Below are positions 55,013 through 63,366 of a DNA stretch of 64,000 nt, piece after piece. Below the pieces are notes generated by a model, which made no database searches, was not told the origin of the DNA, and worked only from the letters and a program-made list of their open reading frames with translations. This DNA is from Fretibacter rubidus (GTDB taxonomy: Bacteria > Pseudomonadota > Alphaproteobacteria > Caulobacterales > Maricaulaceae), in NCBI RefSeq assembly GCF_041429785.1, contig NZ_CP163423.1, positions 1,054,001-1,118,000 of the forward strand, read 5' to 3'. Position 1 is the stretch's first letter. Each line of letters opens with the position of its first letter. Both the position numbers and the translations under genes were made by a program.

Positions 55013-55141
55013 GTCATTCCGCCGCGCTCAAAGAGCGCCCGGAACCCATGTCGTTCTGTTTCCAAAGGAACTAAACTATGTCGATTGCCGCACCGTCACG
55101 ACATGCTCCCTAACCGTCCCGGCGGGCCACGTCGGAATGAC
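55013..55141 (+). repeat. MITE-like element, copy 2
   Basis: 129 bases starting GTCATTCC and ending GTCGGAATGAC, in direct orientation to the copy at 54773. Its ends pair better (GTCATTCC/GGAATGAC). No open frame inside; any movement would need a transposase from elsewhere. Confidence 0.7.
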
Positions 55142-55173
55142 AGAGTAATCATCCGCGTCCTGATGCCCGCCCA

Positions 55174-55204
55174 CAAAAAAGCCCGGTCAAATGACCGGGC
55201 TTTC
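55174..55204 (-). terminator. Intrinsic terminator after rplI
   Basis: Stem AAGCCCGGTCA/TGACCGGGCTT with an AAT loop; read on the minus strand it is followed by a T run (A6 at 55175-55180 on the plus strand). Confidence 0.9.
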
Positions 55205-55225
55205 TAAACTCTAATGTCCTAAGAC

Positions 55226-55867
55226 CTACTCGGCTTCATCGCCAGCAGGGGCGGGCTTTTCTGCGCGTTCTTCTGGCATTTCATTGTCGCCAAAGTCCGC
55301 GTCGCGGTCGCCTTCAAACATGTCCACAGCAAGGGCCGCGCGTTCAGCAGCAGCTTCGCGGTCGTCGGCTTTCGCTTCTTCCATTTGCGCTGCAATCACG
55401 TCTTCACCAGCGGCTTGACGCTCAGCTTCGTCCTCAGAGCGGGCCACATTGATCGTCACAGTGATTGTGACGTCAGCGTGCATGCGGATTTTCACCTCAT
55501 GTAGGCCCAAGGCTTTAATGGGCTGTTCAAGAACAACCATGCTGCGCTTGACAGGGTTATCGATAGTCTCAGCAATATCGCGAGCAGAAACAGAGCCGTA
55601 AAGCTGACCTGTTTCACCAGCGTTGCGGATGACCACATAGCTATTGCCATCGATTGTTTTACCTTCTTCAGCGGCTTGCGCAGCGTTTTCAGCATTGCGA
55701 GCCTCTAGGAATTCACGTTCAGCTTCAAAGCGGGCTTTGTTGGCTTTCGTGGCGCGAAGGGCTTTTTCCTGTGGAAGTAGGAAGTTACGGGCAAAACCGG
55801 GCTTAACAGAGACGACATCGCCCATGGCACCCAATTTTTCGATACGTTCTAAAAGGATTACGTCCAT
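55226..55867 (-). CDS. rplI: 50S ribosomal protein bL9
   Basis: 213 aa. N-terminal domain MDVILLERIEKLGAMGDVVSVKPGFARNFLLPQ is diagnostic of bL9. The C-terminal part runs past the usual ~150 residues with an acidic Ala/Glu-rich tail (from ~residue 150), a kind of extension often seen in Alphaproteobacteria. It is the last gene of rpsF-rpsR-rplI, ending at a strong terminator. Confidence 0.97.
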   Translation of the reverse strand: MDVILLERIEKLGAMGDVVSVKPGFARNFLLPQEKALRATKANKARFEAEREFLEARNAENAAQAAEEGKTIDGNSYVVIRNAGETGQLYGSVSARDIAETIDNPVKRSMVVLEQPIKALGLHEVKIRMHADVTITVTINVARSEDEAERQAAGEDVIAAQMEEAKADDREAAAERAALAVDMFEGDRDADFGDNEMPEERAEKPAPAGDEAE

Positions 55868-55877
55868 GACCTATCTC

Positions 55878-56138
55878 CTATTTCGTTTCATATGGCAAAA
55901 GGGCCAGAACGCGCGCACGCTTGATAGCGCGGGCAAGCTCACGTTGCTTTTTACCAGAAACAGCGGTGATCCGTGACGGTGCGATTTTGCCTTTTTCAGA
56001 CATGTAACGCGCGAGCATTTTTGGATCTTTATAATCGATTGTTTGGCCGTTCTCACCAGAGAATGGACAGACTTTGCGACGACGACGGAATGAGGTGCGT
56101 GACGGCAGGTTCTCAATACGGATTTCTTGCTTTGCCAT
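55878..56138 (-). CDS. rpsR: 30S ribosomal protein bS18
   Basis: 86 aa. [29 protein letters not shown] and the basic end [18 protein letters not shown] are standard bS18. It lies between rpsF (5-base gap) and rplI (10-base gap) in one operon. Confidence 0.97.
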   Translation of the reverse strand: MAKQEIRIENLPSRTSFRRRRKVCPFSGENGQTIDYKDPKMLARYMSEKGKIAPSRITAVSGKKQRELARAIKRARVLALLPYETK

Positions 56139-56143
56139 GGTCT

Positions 56144-56497
56144 CTAATCTCTCTTGTCACGGCGTTTACGCTCTTCGCGCTTGGCCAGGATAGGTGATGG
56201 ATCTGCGGAAAATTCCTCAACGCGAACGCTCATATAACGCAACACGTCTTCGTTAATGCGGTGCTGACGCTCAATCTCGTGAATCGCAGCGGCTGGCGCA
56301 TCAATCTCGATAAGGCTGTAATGCGCTTTGCGGTTTTTCTTAACGCGGTAAGCCAAATTGCGAAGACCCCAATATTCGGTCTTGCCAGCTTTTCCGCCGT
56401 GGTTTTCAAATTTTCGGATTGTATCCGCGACAAATTCTTCGACTTGGGCCGAAGACATGTCAGGGCGTGTGATGATCACATGCTCGTAAAGTGACAT
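56144..56497 (-). CDS. rpsF: 30S ribosomal protein bS6
   Basis: 117 aa from ATG 56497 (AAGGGGAC upstream); longer in-frame starts are not supported. [23 protein letters not shown] and [23 protein letters not shown] are typical bS6. The C-terminal tail is basic ([12 protein letters not shown]). bS6 binds bS18 on the ribosome, matching the gene order. Confidence 0.96.
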   Translation of the reverse strand: MSLYEHVIITRPDMSSAQVEEFVADTIRKFENHGGKAGKTEYWGLRNLAYRVKKNRKAHYSLIEIDAPAAAIHEIERQHRINEDVLRYMSVRVEEFSADPSPILAKREERKRRDKRD

Positions 56498-56689
56498 AAA
56501 GTCCCCTTCAATGTAACGAATGCGGCGCGTGGTCCCCGTGAAGGCAGGGCGTCGGCGATGGTTCCGCCTATTATATCGACCCCATGCCGATAGAAAATAG
56601 TTGGACCGCATCCAAGGAAGCGCGGTTAATACACGCTTATTCCGCTAAAACAAGGGCAAAGCTGGGGTTTAGCGGGGATTTAAGCATGA

Positions 56690-56722
56690 AAAAACCCGCG
56701 AGGTGACCTCACGGGTTTTAAT
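56690..56722 (-). terminator. Intrinsic terminator after the coiled-coil gene
   Basis: Stem AAAACCCGCGAGGT/ACCTCACGGGTTTT with one mismatch and a tight loop, flanked by A and T runs. It lies about 35 bases beyond the stop of the minus-strand coiled-coil gene. Confidence 0.85.
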
Positions 56723-56755
56723 TCTCATATTGAAGCCGTCTAAAGGGTGTTTGAC

Positions 56756-58594
56756 CTAGAAGATGTTCTTACGCAGACCTAATTTATAATCCATGATGCG
56801 GTCCTCAATAGATTGCTCAGTCTCGCCTGTTAATTCATCACCAATTTGGTCGCCAAGTTGGTCAATCGCTTGAGCTTGTTCTGGATCGGCAGCGGCACGC
56901 GCACCTTTCGTCGTGACGGCGTCTTCCTTGGGCGGGGCGACAAAATCCATTTCAGGATAAATATCAGGCGATGCTGCGGGTTCTGTCACCGTGCGGCGGG
57001 TTTGATTGACCGATAAGGCTGTGGCCACATCACGGTAACGCTGATCAAGCTCTTGCATGTTTTCTTTGGATTTCAAAAGCTGTGACTGCGCGTCGTCCAG
57101 TTGAAATGACTGTCCTTCTATCATCTTCTCTAGGCGTTCACGCTCTAGCTCTTGCGCTGTGCGTTGCTTGCGAAGCTCAGAGACGTCCTTCGACGCCGAG
57201 GCTACAATTTCGTCTTTAATCTGAAGTTGCTTTGACAGGTCTTCGATTTGGGCTTCCAGCGAGTAAATCCGGTCGTCACGACTGATGATATTAAACTCAT
57301 ATTGCGTTTTAAATGTCGTGATTTCCTCATGAAGGGCGACCATTTCGCCTTTCATCTGGTTGTTTTGCTTTTGCGCCGAATCAAGGGCGTGGCGCAGGTC
57401 ATGGACCTCGCTTTGCAAGCGGTCGCGGCCTTGACGGTGGTCGTCACAATCAATTTTCAAGCTCTCTGCCATTTTCGACAGGGTTGTGCGCTCGGTTTTC
57501 ACTGTTTCTAACGCGTCAGACACCTGAGCGATACGGTCACGCAGCGCAGCGTTTTCACGGGTTTCGACCTCACCAGATGTGCGTAGGCGGTCCATCTTAA
57601 GAACAAGAGAGTTCAGTTCTTCATTCAGGCGTTTAATTTCGCGGTCACGGTCTGATACCGCCTTCATAGAGCGGGCCAGCGAGCCGTTGGCGGTATCGTA
57701 TTGCGCCTTGGCTTCGGCCAGACGGCGGCGATGCTCATCAAGGTCCGATTGCAGGACGTTGATTTTATGGCTTTGCGTTTCAACTTCGCTAGACAGCGTA
57801 CGGTTACGCGCCTTTAAACGGCGATTTTCAGGCTCCAACCGGTCAAGAAGCGAGAAATCAACTTCCGCGCGCTCAACAAAAGTAAGGAGTGAGGACACAC
57901 GTTGCTGCGCGCGGCGGTAAAGGGCTTCTCCGTTATCAATATCGGATGTGATGCGTGCAACATCTGTGCGCAATTCGCCCATATTCATGCGGCGTGTCAG
58001 CGGCTGGCCCATATCAATAGAGGGGTCAATCGCGTCGATAAAGTCCACGGGGGCATTGGATTTTGGCGTGACGTCTACAGACTTTGTTTTTTCCGATAAT
58101 TCCGCCGAGAAGTTGGGCGAATAATCAGGCTTGCTGCTGGTCAGGAACGCGTCGCCGCCAATACCGAGCGCTGCGGCACGGTTTGATGCGGGGGCTGGCT
58201 CAGCCGTGGGCGCTAGGTGATTTGCGGGCGCAATGGGCGCTGGTGTGTAAAGCGGCTCTGCAGGGGCCATGTCGCGCAGGGTTTCGTCCGCGAAAATGTC
58301 TTGGGGGCGCTCGTCAACAGGCTCTGGAACAGCCTCTGGGCCGTCAGTCACGTCACCGCGTTGCGCTTGCATGCGTCCTTTGTGTTGGCGTTCTTCTTCG
58401 GCAAGCATCGCAAGAAATTCGGCGCGGCGGGCTTCTTCTTTGGCCGCACGCTCTGAATCAGACGCTGTATAGGTGTGTGATGGTCCAGTATCAGACACTG
58501 TGCCGCCGTCTGCCGCGACCTGATCAACATCATGCGTTGGGGCGGTATCGGTGGTATTTGTCTTGGACTCTTTGTTTTTCTTAAAAAAATTCAT
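56756..58594 (-). CDS. Long coiled-coil cytoplasmic protein (crescentin-like in architecture)
   Basis: 612 aa from ATG 58594 (an upstream GTG at 58627 is less likely). The N-terminal ~195 residues are low-complexity, Pro/Ala/Asp-rich and probably disordered, starting with a basic MNFFKKNKESK. A long heptad-rich coiled coil runs from about residue 195 to 540, with many Leu, Glu, Arg and Gln (KINVLQSDLDEHRRRLAEAK, EIKRLNEELNSLVLKMD). The C-terminus (~545-612) is a short conserved-looking tail ending YKLGLRKNIF. Architecture recalls intermediate-filament-like or polarity proteins, but no family can be assigned. A perfect CtrA box upstream suggests cell-cycle control. Confidence 0.8.
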   Translation of the reverse strand: MNFFKKNKESKTNTTDTAPTHDVDQVAADGGTVSDTGPSHTYTASDSERAAKEEARRAEFLAMLAEEERQHKGRMQAQRGDVTDGPEAVPEPVDERPQDIFADETLRDMAPAEPLYTPAPIAPANHLAPTAEPAPASNRAAALGIGGDAFLTSSKPDYSPNFSAELSEKTKSVDVTPKSNAPVDFIDAIDPSIDMGQPLTRRMNMGELRTDVARITSDIDNGEALYRRAQQRVSSLLTFVERAEVDFSLLDRLEPENRRLKARNRTLSSEVETQSHKINVLQSDLDEHRRRLAEAKAQYDTANGSLARSMKAVSDRDREIKRLNEELNSLVLKMDRLRTSGEVETRENAALRDRIAQVSDALETVKTERTTLSKMAESLKIDCDDHRQGRDRLQSEVHDLRHALDSAQKQNNQMKGEMVALHEEITTFKTQYEFNIISRDDRIYSLEAQIEDLSKQLQIKDEIVASASKDVSELRKQRTAQELERERLEKMIEGQSFQLDDAQSQLLKSKENMQELDQRYRDVATALSVNQTRRTVTEPAASPDIYPEMDFVAPPKEDAVTTKGARAAADPEQAQAIDQLGDQIGDELTGETEQSIEDRIMDYKLGLRKNIF

Positions 58595-58652
58595 TGCTGC
58601 ATCCCAGCCAGAGTTATCGAATCCCACACTAGACCAGCATGTAGTGAGTTAC

Positions 58653-58667
58653 TTAATGAAGGTTTAA
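58653..58667 (-). promoter_or_regulatory. CtrA-binding box upstream of the coiled-coil gene
   Basis: TTAA-TGAAGGT-TTAA, an exact match to the TTAA-N7-TTAA consensus of the cell-cycle regulator CtrA. It is 59 bases before the ATG, a normal distance for a promoter element. Confidence 0.6.
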
Positions 58668-58821
58668 CCACGACGCTGTTTCACAGTGAAACATCGCAAT
58701 TTCTTAAAATGGGGGTCAATTTTTCGGCTCAAGGCCGCTTGACCTTCGCCCGCTGCTCACGCATCTAATCACCAAAGATTTAGAATAAGCGTCGCGCTTT
58801 TAACGTCTGATGGGAACAACT

Positions 58822-59772
58822 ATGGCATTTGCATTCATTTTTCCGGGCCAAGGCAGCCAATTCGTTGGTATGGGTCAAGCGTTGGCGGACGCTTTTCCCG
58901 CATCTAAAGCCGTTTTCCAAGAAGTTGATGACGTGCTGTCGCAAAACCTATCAAAGCTAATGTGGGACGGGCCAGAGGATGAACTGACCTTAACATCTAA
59001 TACGCAGCCCGCTTTAATGGCGACATCTGTCGCGGCAATCGCGGCGCTCAAGGACGAATTTGATGTGGACGTCACAGCGGCCAGCTTCGTTGCGGGACAT
59101 TCACTGGGTGAATATTCTGCGCTGTGCGCTGTGGGCGCGATTAGCCTGTCTGACACAGCGCGTCTGCTGCGGCTTCGGGGTGACGCTATGCAAAAGGCCG
59201 TTCCCGTGGGGGCTGGCGCTATGGCGGCGCTATTGGGCGCATCTGTTGAAGACGCCGAAGCGGCAGCAAGTGCAGGCGCAAAGCACGGCATCTGCCAAAT
59301 CGCCAATGATAACGCCACAGGCCAAATCGTGCTATCTGGTGAAGTCGCCGCCGTTGAGGCTGCTTGCGTCTTTGCCCGCGACGCTGGCGTTAAAAAGGCG
59401 GTTATCCTGCCCGTCTCCGCGCCGTTCCACTGCGATATGATGGCCCCAGCGGCGGAGGCGATGAAAGACGCGCTGGCGGATACGATAATAAACGCTCCGC
59501 GCGTGTCTGTGGTGAACAATGTCACCGCGCGCCCTGTCACGGACGCGGATCAAATCCGCAGCGATCTGGTCACGCAGGTCACAGGTCGTGTGCGTTGGCG
59601 CGAATCGATTGAGTGGATGGCCAGTGATGGCGGCATAGACACCTTCGCTGAACCCGGATGCGGCAAAGTCCTGACCCAAATGCTAAAACGAATTGTCAAA
59701 GGCGTTGACGGCAATGCCTTATCAACGCCCGAGAGCTTGGAAGCTTTCGCAAAAACAATAAAAGGGGAATAA
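58822..59772 (+). CDS. fabD: Malonyl-CoA:ACP transacylase
   Basis: 316 aa from ATG 58822 (GGGAAC upstream; the in-frame ATG at 58810 lacks a site). It loads malonate onto ACP. FPGQGSQFVGMG at the start, nucleophile S94 in GHSLGEYSA, the malonate-binding R119 in LLRLRG, and the catalytic His in APFHCDMMAP. The QSELxG-type equivalents (NDNATGQIVLSGE) are present. First gene of fabD-fabG-acpP-fabF. Confidence 0.97.
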   Translation: MAFAFIFPGQGSQFVGMGQALADAFPASKAVFQEVDDVLSQNLSKLMWDGPEDELTLTSNTQPALMATSVAAIAALKDEFDVDVTAASFVAGHSLGEYSALCAVGAISLSDTARLLRLRGDAMQKAVPVGAGAMAALLGASVEDAEAAASAGAKHGICQIANDNATGQIVLSGEVAAVEAACVFARDAGVKKAVILPVSAPFHCDMMAPAAEAMKDALADTIINAPRVSVVNNVTARPVTDADQIRSDLVTQVTGRVRWRESIEWMASDGGIDTFAEPGCGKVLTQMLKRIVKGVDGNALSTPESLEAFAKTIKGE

Positions 59773-59773
59773 T

Positions 59774-60514
59774 ATGTTTGATTTAACAGGAAAACGCGCG
59801 CTTGTGACGGGCGCAACGGGCGGTCTCGGCGGAGACATTGCGCGCCAACTCCACGCCCAAGGCGCGCATGTGGCCCTATCGGGGACGCGCGCGGAAAAGC
59901 TAGAGGCGCTGGCGGCAGAGCTTGGCGAGCGTACAGCCGTAGTGCCGTGTAATCTATCGGATGGTGACGCCGTTGACGCGCTACCAAAACAGGCGGCAGA
60001 GGCGCTGGGCGGCGGTATTGATATCCTTGTCGCCAATGCGGGCATTACGCGCGACGGTCTTTTGATGCGGATGAAGCAAGAAGACTGGGACATTGTGCAA
60101 AAGGTCAATTTGGAAGCCTATTTCCGCCTGTCAAAGGCGTGTCTCCGCCCGATGATGAAGGCGCGCTGGGGCCGTATTATTGGCATAACGTCCATTGTCG
60201 GCGTTACAGGTAACCCAGGTCAAACCAATTACGCGGCATCGAAAGCTGGCATGATTGGCTTTACTAAAGCCTTGGCCGCAGAGGTCGCGTCGCGCGGCGT
60301 GACCGCCAATTGCATCGCGCCAGGTTTCATTACCTCGCCCATGACAGACGCGCTAAATGAAGCGCAGACAGAGGCGACAATCGCGAAAGTGCCGGCTGGA
60401 AAGCTTGGCACGGGCGGTGATATTGCGGCGGCGGCGGTCTATCTGGCGTCAGAAGAAGCAAATTATGTCACGGGCCAAACGCTTCATGTGAACGGCGGTA
60501 TGGCGATGATATAA
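59774..60514 (+). CDS. fabG: 3-oxoacyl-ACP reductase
   Basis: 246 aa NADPH-dependent SDR. GATGGLGGDIA for the nucleotide, VANAGITRDGLLMRM, catalytic S140, Y153 and K157 (TNYAASKAGM), and the C-terminal TGQTLHVNGGMAMI end. It starts one base after the fabD stop, so translation is coupled. Confidence 0.97.
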   Translation: MFDLTGKRALVTGATGGLGGDIARQLHAQGAHVALSGTRAEKLEALAAELGERTAVVPCNLSDGDAVDALPKQAAEALGGGIDILVANAGITRDGLLMRMKQEDWDIVQKVNLEAYFRLSKACLRPMMKARWGRIIGITSIVGVTGNPGQTNYAASKAGMIGFTKALAAEVASRGVTANCIAPGFITSPMTDALNEAQTEATIAKVPAGKLGTGGDIAAAAVYLASEEANYVTGQTLHVNGGMAMI

Positions 60515-60712
60515 CGACCTCGCGCCCGTAAATTATGTGTAATTTTCAGGGATTTAGCGAAACTGTGGACAATGCGCCGCAGGCCTAGTCACTGCACCGA
60601 ATCCGTGTTAGTGACTGCGTTGAGTTAAGAAAAGGGTTGTTTTGTTTCAAAATCCCCCTATTTGCCCTCTGCACTTGTCGCCGCGTTGGCGATGTCGGAA
60701 AAAGGATTAAAT

Positions 60713-60952
60713 ATGTCTGATGTGTTTGCAAAAGTAAAAAAAATCGTTGTTGAGCATTTGGAAGTCGACGAAGATAAAGTGACTGAAAACGCTCACTTCA
60801 TCGATGATCTCGGCGCGGATAGCTTGGACAACGTAGAGCTGGTTATGGCTTTCGAAGAAGAGTTTGATATCGAAATCGCTGAGGATGCGGCTGAGCATTT
60901 GCAAACTGTCGGCGCAGCTGTGAAGTTTATCTCTGAAGAGACAAGCAAGTAA
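60713..60952 (+). CDS. acpP: Acyl carrier protein
   Basis: 79 aa, start at ATG 60713 with AAGGA upstream. Highly acidic, with the 4'-phosphopantetheine Ser at S37 ([10 protein letters not shown]). An earlier in-frame start lacks a good site. The 198-base gap after fabG may hold a separate promoter, as acpP is often expressed more strongly; I see no clear match to quote. Confidence 0.97.
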   Translation: MSDVFAKVKKIVVEHLEVDEDKVTENAHFIDDLGADSLDNVELVMAFEEEFDIEIAEDAAEHLQTVGAAVKFISEETSK

Positions 60953-60959
60953 GATTGCT

Positions 60960-62255
60960 ATGCGCAGGGTTGTTGTCACAGGCCTAGGCCTCATTACCCC
61001 TGTTGGGTGCGGTGTCGACGCCGCATGGAAAAATCTTCTTTCTGGGCATTCTGGTGCCCAGAAAATCACTCATTTTGATGTTGATGATTTGGGATGCAAG
61101 ATTGCAGCCCTTGTCCCGCGCAAAGATGGGCACGGCGGTGGATCAGATGATGATCCCGCCAGTTTTGATCCCGACGCGACATTGTCCGCGCGCGATCGCA
61201 AACGCATTGATGATTTCATTTTATATTCTATCGCGGCGGCTGACGAAGCGCTTGCTGATGCGGGCTGGTCACCGTCTGAATTAGACGAGGACGCACAATA
61301 CCGCTCTGGCGTCTTATTCGGCTCGGGTATCGGCGGTCTTGAGACAACCTATAACGCCTCCATCACACTCGCGGAAAAAGGCCCAAGACGGCTCAGCCCC
61401 TTTGTGGTGCCGGGCATGTTGATTAATTTGGCGGCGGGCCAAATTTCTATTCGCCACGGTCTGAAAGGCCCAAACCATTCGGTCGTGACGGCCTGTGCGA
61501 CGGGCGCTCATGCCATTGGTGATGCGGCGCGTTTGATCCAGCACGGCGACGCAGATGTTATGGTAGCGGGCGGCGGCGAAGCGGCGGTCTGCCGTTTGGG
61601 CATTGCGTCTTTTGTGGCGTGCCGCGCCATGACGACAGGTTACAATGATGACCCGACCAAGGCGTCACGCCCATATGATGCGGGCCGTGACGGATTTTTG
61701 ATGGGTGAGGGCGCAGGCGCTGTTGTCCTTGAGGAATATGAGCACGCCAAAGCGCGCGGCGCGACGATTTATGCCGAGTTCAAAGGCTACGGATTATCAG
61801 GCGACGCCTATCATATTACCAGCCCGTCCCCCGATGGTGACGGCGGATTTCGCGCCATGAAGGCGGCGCTCAATAATAGCGGACTTAGTCTTGATGACAT
61901 CGGTTATGTCAACGCCCACGGGACATCAACGCCTATGGGTGACGAGATTGAAATCCGCGCGGTTGAGAAATTATTTGGCGACAAAGCCAAGGGATTGACT
62001 TTGTCGTCCACGAAATCAGCGACGGGACATTTGCTCGGCGCGGCGGGCGCGATAGAAGCGGTCTTTTCTATCCTTGCTGTGCGTGACGGGATTGTGCCGC
62101 CGACGCTAAATCTGGATAATCCGTCCGTGGAAACCGATATTGATTTGGTACCGCATACGGCCAAGAAAGTTGCCTTAAATGCGGCCATGTCAAATTCATT
62201 TGGTTTTGGCGGGACCAATGCGGCCGTAATTTTTGCCAAAGCGCCGACAGCGTAA
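60960..62255 (+). CDS. fabF: 3-oxoacyl-ACP synthase II
   Basis: 431 aa condensing enzyme. Catalytic C179 in VVTACATGAHAIGDA, the first His in VNAHGTSTPMGD and second in KSATGHLLGAAGAIE, and the SNSFGFGGTNAAVIF end. A short Gly/Asp-rich insert (residues ~55-70) near the N-terminus is a little unusual. It starts 7 bases after acpP; its stop overlaps the mltG start (TAATG). Confidence 0.97.
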   Translation: MRRVVVTGLGLITPVGCGVDAAWKNLLSGHSGAQKITHFDVDDLGCKIAALVPRKDGHGGGSDDDPASFDPDATLSARDRKRIDDFILYSIAAADEALADAGWSPSELDEDAQYRSGVLFGSGIGGLETTYNASITLAEKGPRRLSPFVVPGMLINLAAGQISIRHGLKGPNHSVVTACATGAHAIGDAARLIQHGDADVMVAGGGEAAVCRLGIASFVACRAMTTGYNDDPTKASRPYDAGRDGFLMGEGAGAVVLEEYEHAKARGATIYAEFKGYGLSGDAYHITSPSPDGDGGFRAMKAALNNSGLSLDDIGYVNAHGTSTPMGDEIEIRAVEKLFGDKAKGLTLSSTKSATGHLLGAAGAIEAVFSILAVRDGIVPPTLNLDNPSVETDIDLVPHTAKKVALNAAMSNSFGFGGTNAAVIFAKAPTA

Positions 62256-63361
62256 TGAGCTCTAAAAAGACCTTCTCGCAATCTTCCAAAACAGCGAAAC
62301 GCGCGCCCGAAAAACCTGCTCAAAACCCCAACCAAAGCCCTGTCAAAAAAACGAGCCTTTTTAAACGGCTGATTGGGCTTAGCTTTATCCTAATTATTCT
62401 TGCGGTCATCGCGGTCTTTGCGGGGCTGTCTTATATTAAAAATAGCTATGAGAAACCGGGCCCGCTGGCGGTGGATACGGCGTTCACTGTGCCGTCTGGC
62501 GCGGGGCTGTCACGATTATCATCCCTGCTAGAAACAGGCGGATTCATTGAAAACGGCACAATCCTGCGGGCCAAAGCGCGTTTCATGGATATTGGCGGCG
62601 ACATCAAAGTCGGCGAATATAATATCCCTGCGGGTGCCAGCATGGCCGAGATTGTCAATATCATCAGCTCGGGTAAAACCATCCTTTACCCTGTCACCGC
62701 GCCTGAAGGCCTGACCACCGCGCAAATCCTGCGCATCATCGCAGCGTCAGATCATTTAAGCGGCGACATCAGCCTGTCCCCACCAGAGGGGAGCTTGCTG
62801 CCTGAAACCTATATGACCCCGCGCGGTATGAGCCGTGACGCGGTCATTCGCAAAATGATGAGCGACCAAACCGCCTTGATAAAACGCCTGTGGGAAGCAC
62901 GCCAAGAGGGTCTACCCGTTAAGACAAAAGAAGAGGCGATAATCCTCGCCTCTGTGGTTGAAAAAGAAACGGGTGTTGGCGGTGAACGCGCCGAAGTGGC
63001 GGGGGTCTTTACCAATCGTCTGCGGCGCGGCATGCGGCTTCAATCCGACCCGACCATTATTTACGGCATAAGCAAAGGCGAAATCCTAACGGGGCGTGAC
63101 GGGCGGCAACGCGGTTTGCGGCGTTCTGAAATTGACCGTAAAACGGATTGGAATACCTACCAGATTGACGGCCTGCCCAAGACGGCGATTTGTAATCCGG
63201 GTGCCGATGCTTTGGCGGCTGTGCTTAATCCGGCAAAGACTAACAACCTCTATTTCGTGGCGGACGGCACGGGTGGTCATGTGTTCTCGCCGACGCTGGC
63301 TGGTCATAATGCTAATGTCGCCAAATGGCGCAAAATAGAGCGCGAACGGCGCGGAAGATAG
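62255..63361 (+). CDS. mltG: Endolytic murein transglycosylase
   Basis: 368 aa YceG-like protein that cuts nascent glycan strands. A cytoplasmic Lys/Pro-rich N-terminus precedes one membrane helix (about residues 39-60); a LysM-like part (~75-135) leads to the catalytic region with ASVVEKETG (E236 and E238), RRGMRLQSDPTIIYG, TDWNTYQIDGLPKTAICNPG and NNLYFVADGTGGHVFSPTLAGHN. Translation is coupled to fabF. Confidence 0.94.
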   Translation: MSSKKTFSQSSKTAKRAPEKPAQNPNQSPVKKTSLFKRLIGLSFILIILAVIAVFAGLSYIKNSYEKPGPLAVDTAFTVPSGAGLSRLSSLLETGGFIENGTILRAKARFMDIGGDIKVGEYNIPAGASMAEIVNIISSGKTILYPVTAPEGLTTAQILRIIAASDHLSGDISLSPPEGSLLPETYMTPRGMSRDAVIRKMMSDQTALIKRLWEARQEGLPVKTKEEAIILASVVEKETGVGGERAEVAGVFTNRLRRGMRLQSDPTIIYGISKGEILTGRDGRQRGLRRSEIDRKTDWNTYQIDGLPKTAICNPGADALAAVLNPAKTNNLYFVADGTGGHVFSPTLAGHNANVAKWRKIERERRGR

Positions 63362-63366
63362 TTTTA

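Larger units (their letters stand above)
54710..55225. other. Intergenic region with two MITE-like repeats
   Basis: About 515 bases between nrdJ and rplI without a gene. They hold two copies of a ~129-base element (54773-54900 and 55013-55141), a 112-base spacer in which I see nothing, and the rplI terminator. Confidence 0.65.

Noticed and set aside
58875-59540. 221-codon frame antisense to fabD
   Set aside because: Shadow of fabD, low complexity, no ribosome site.
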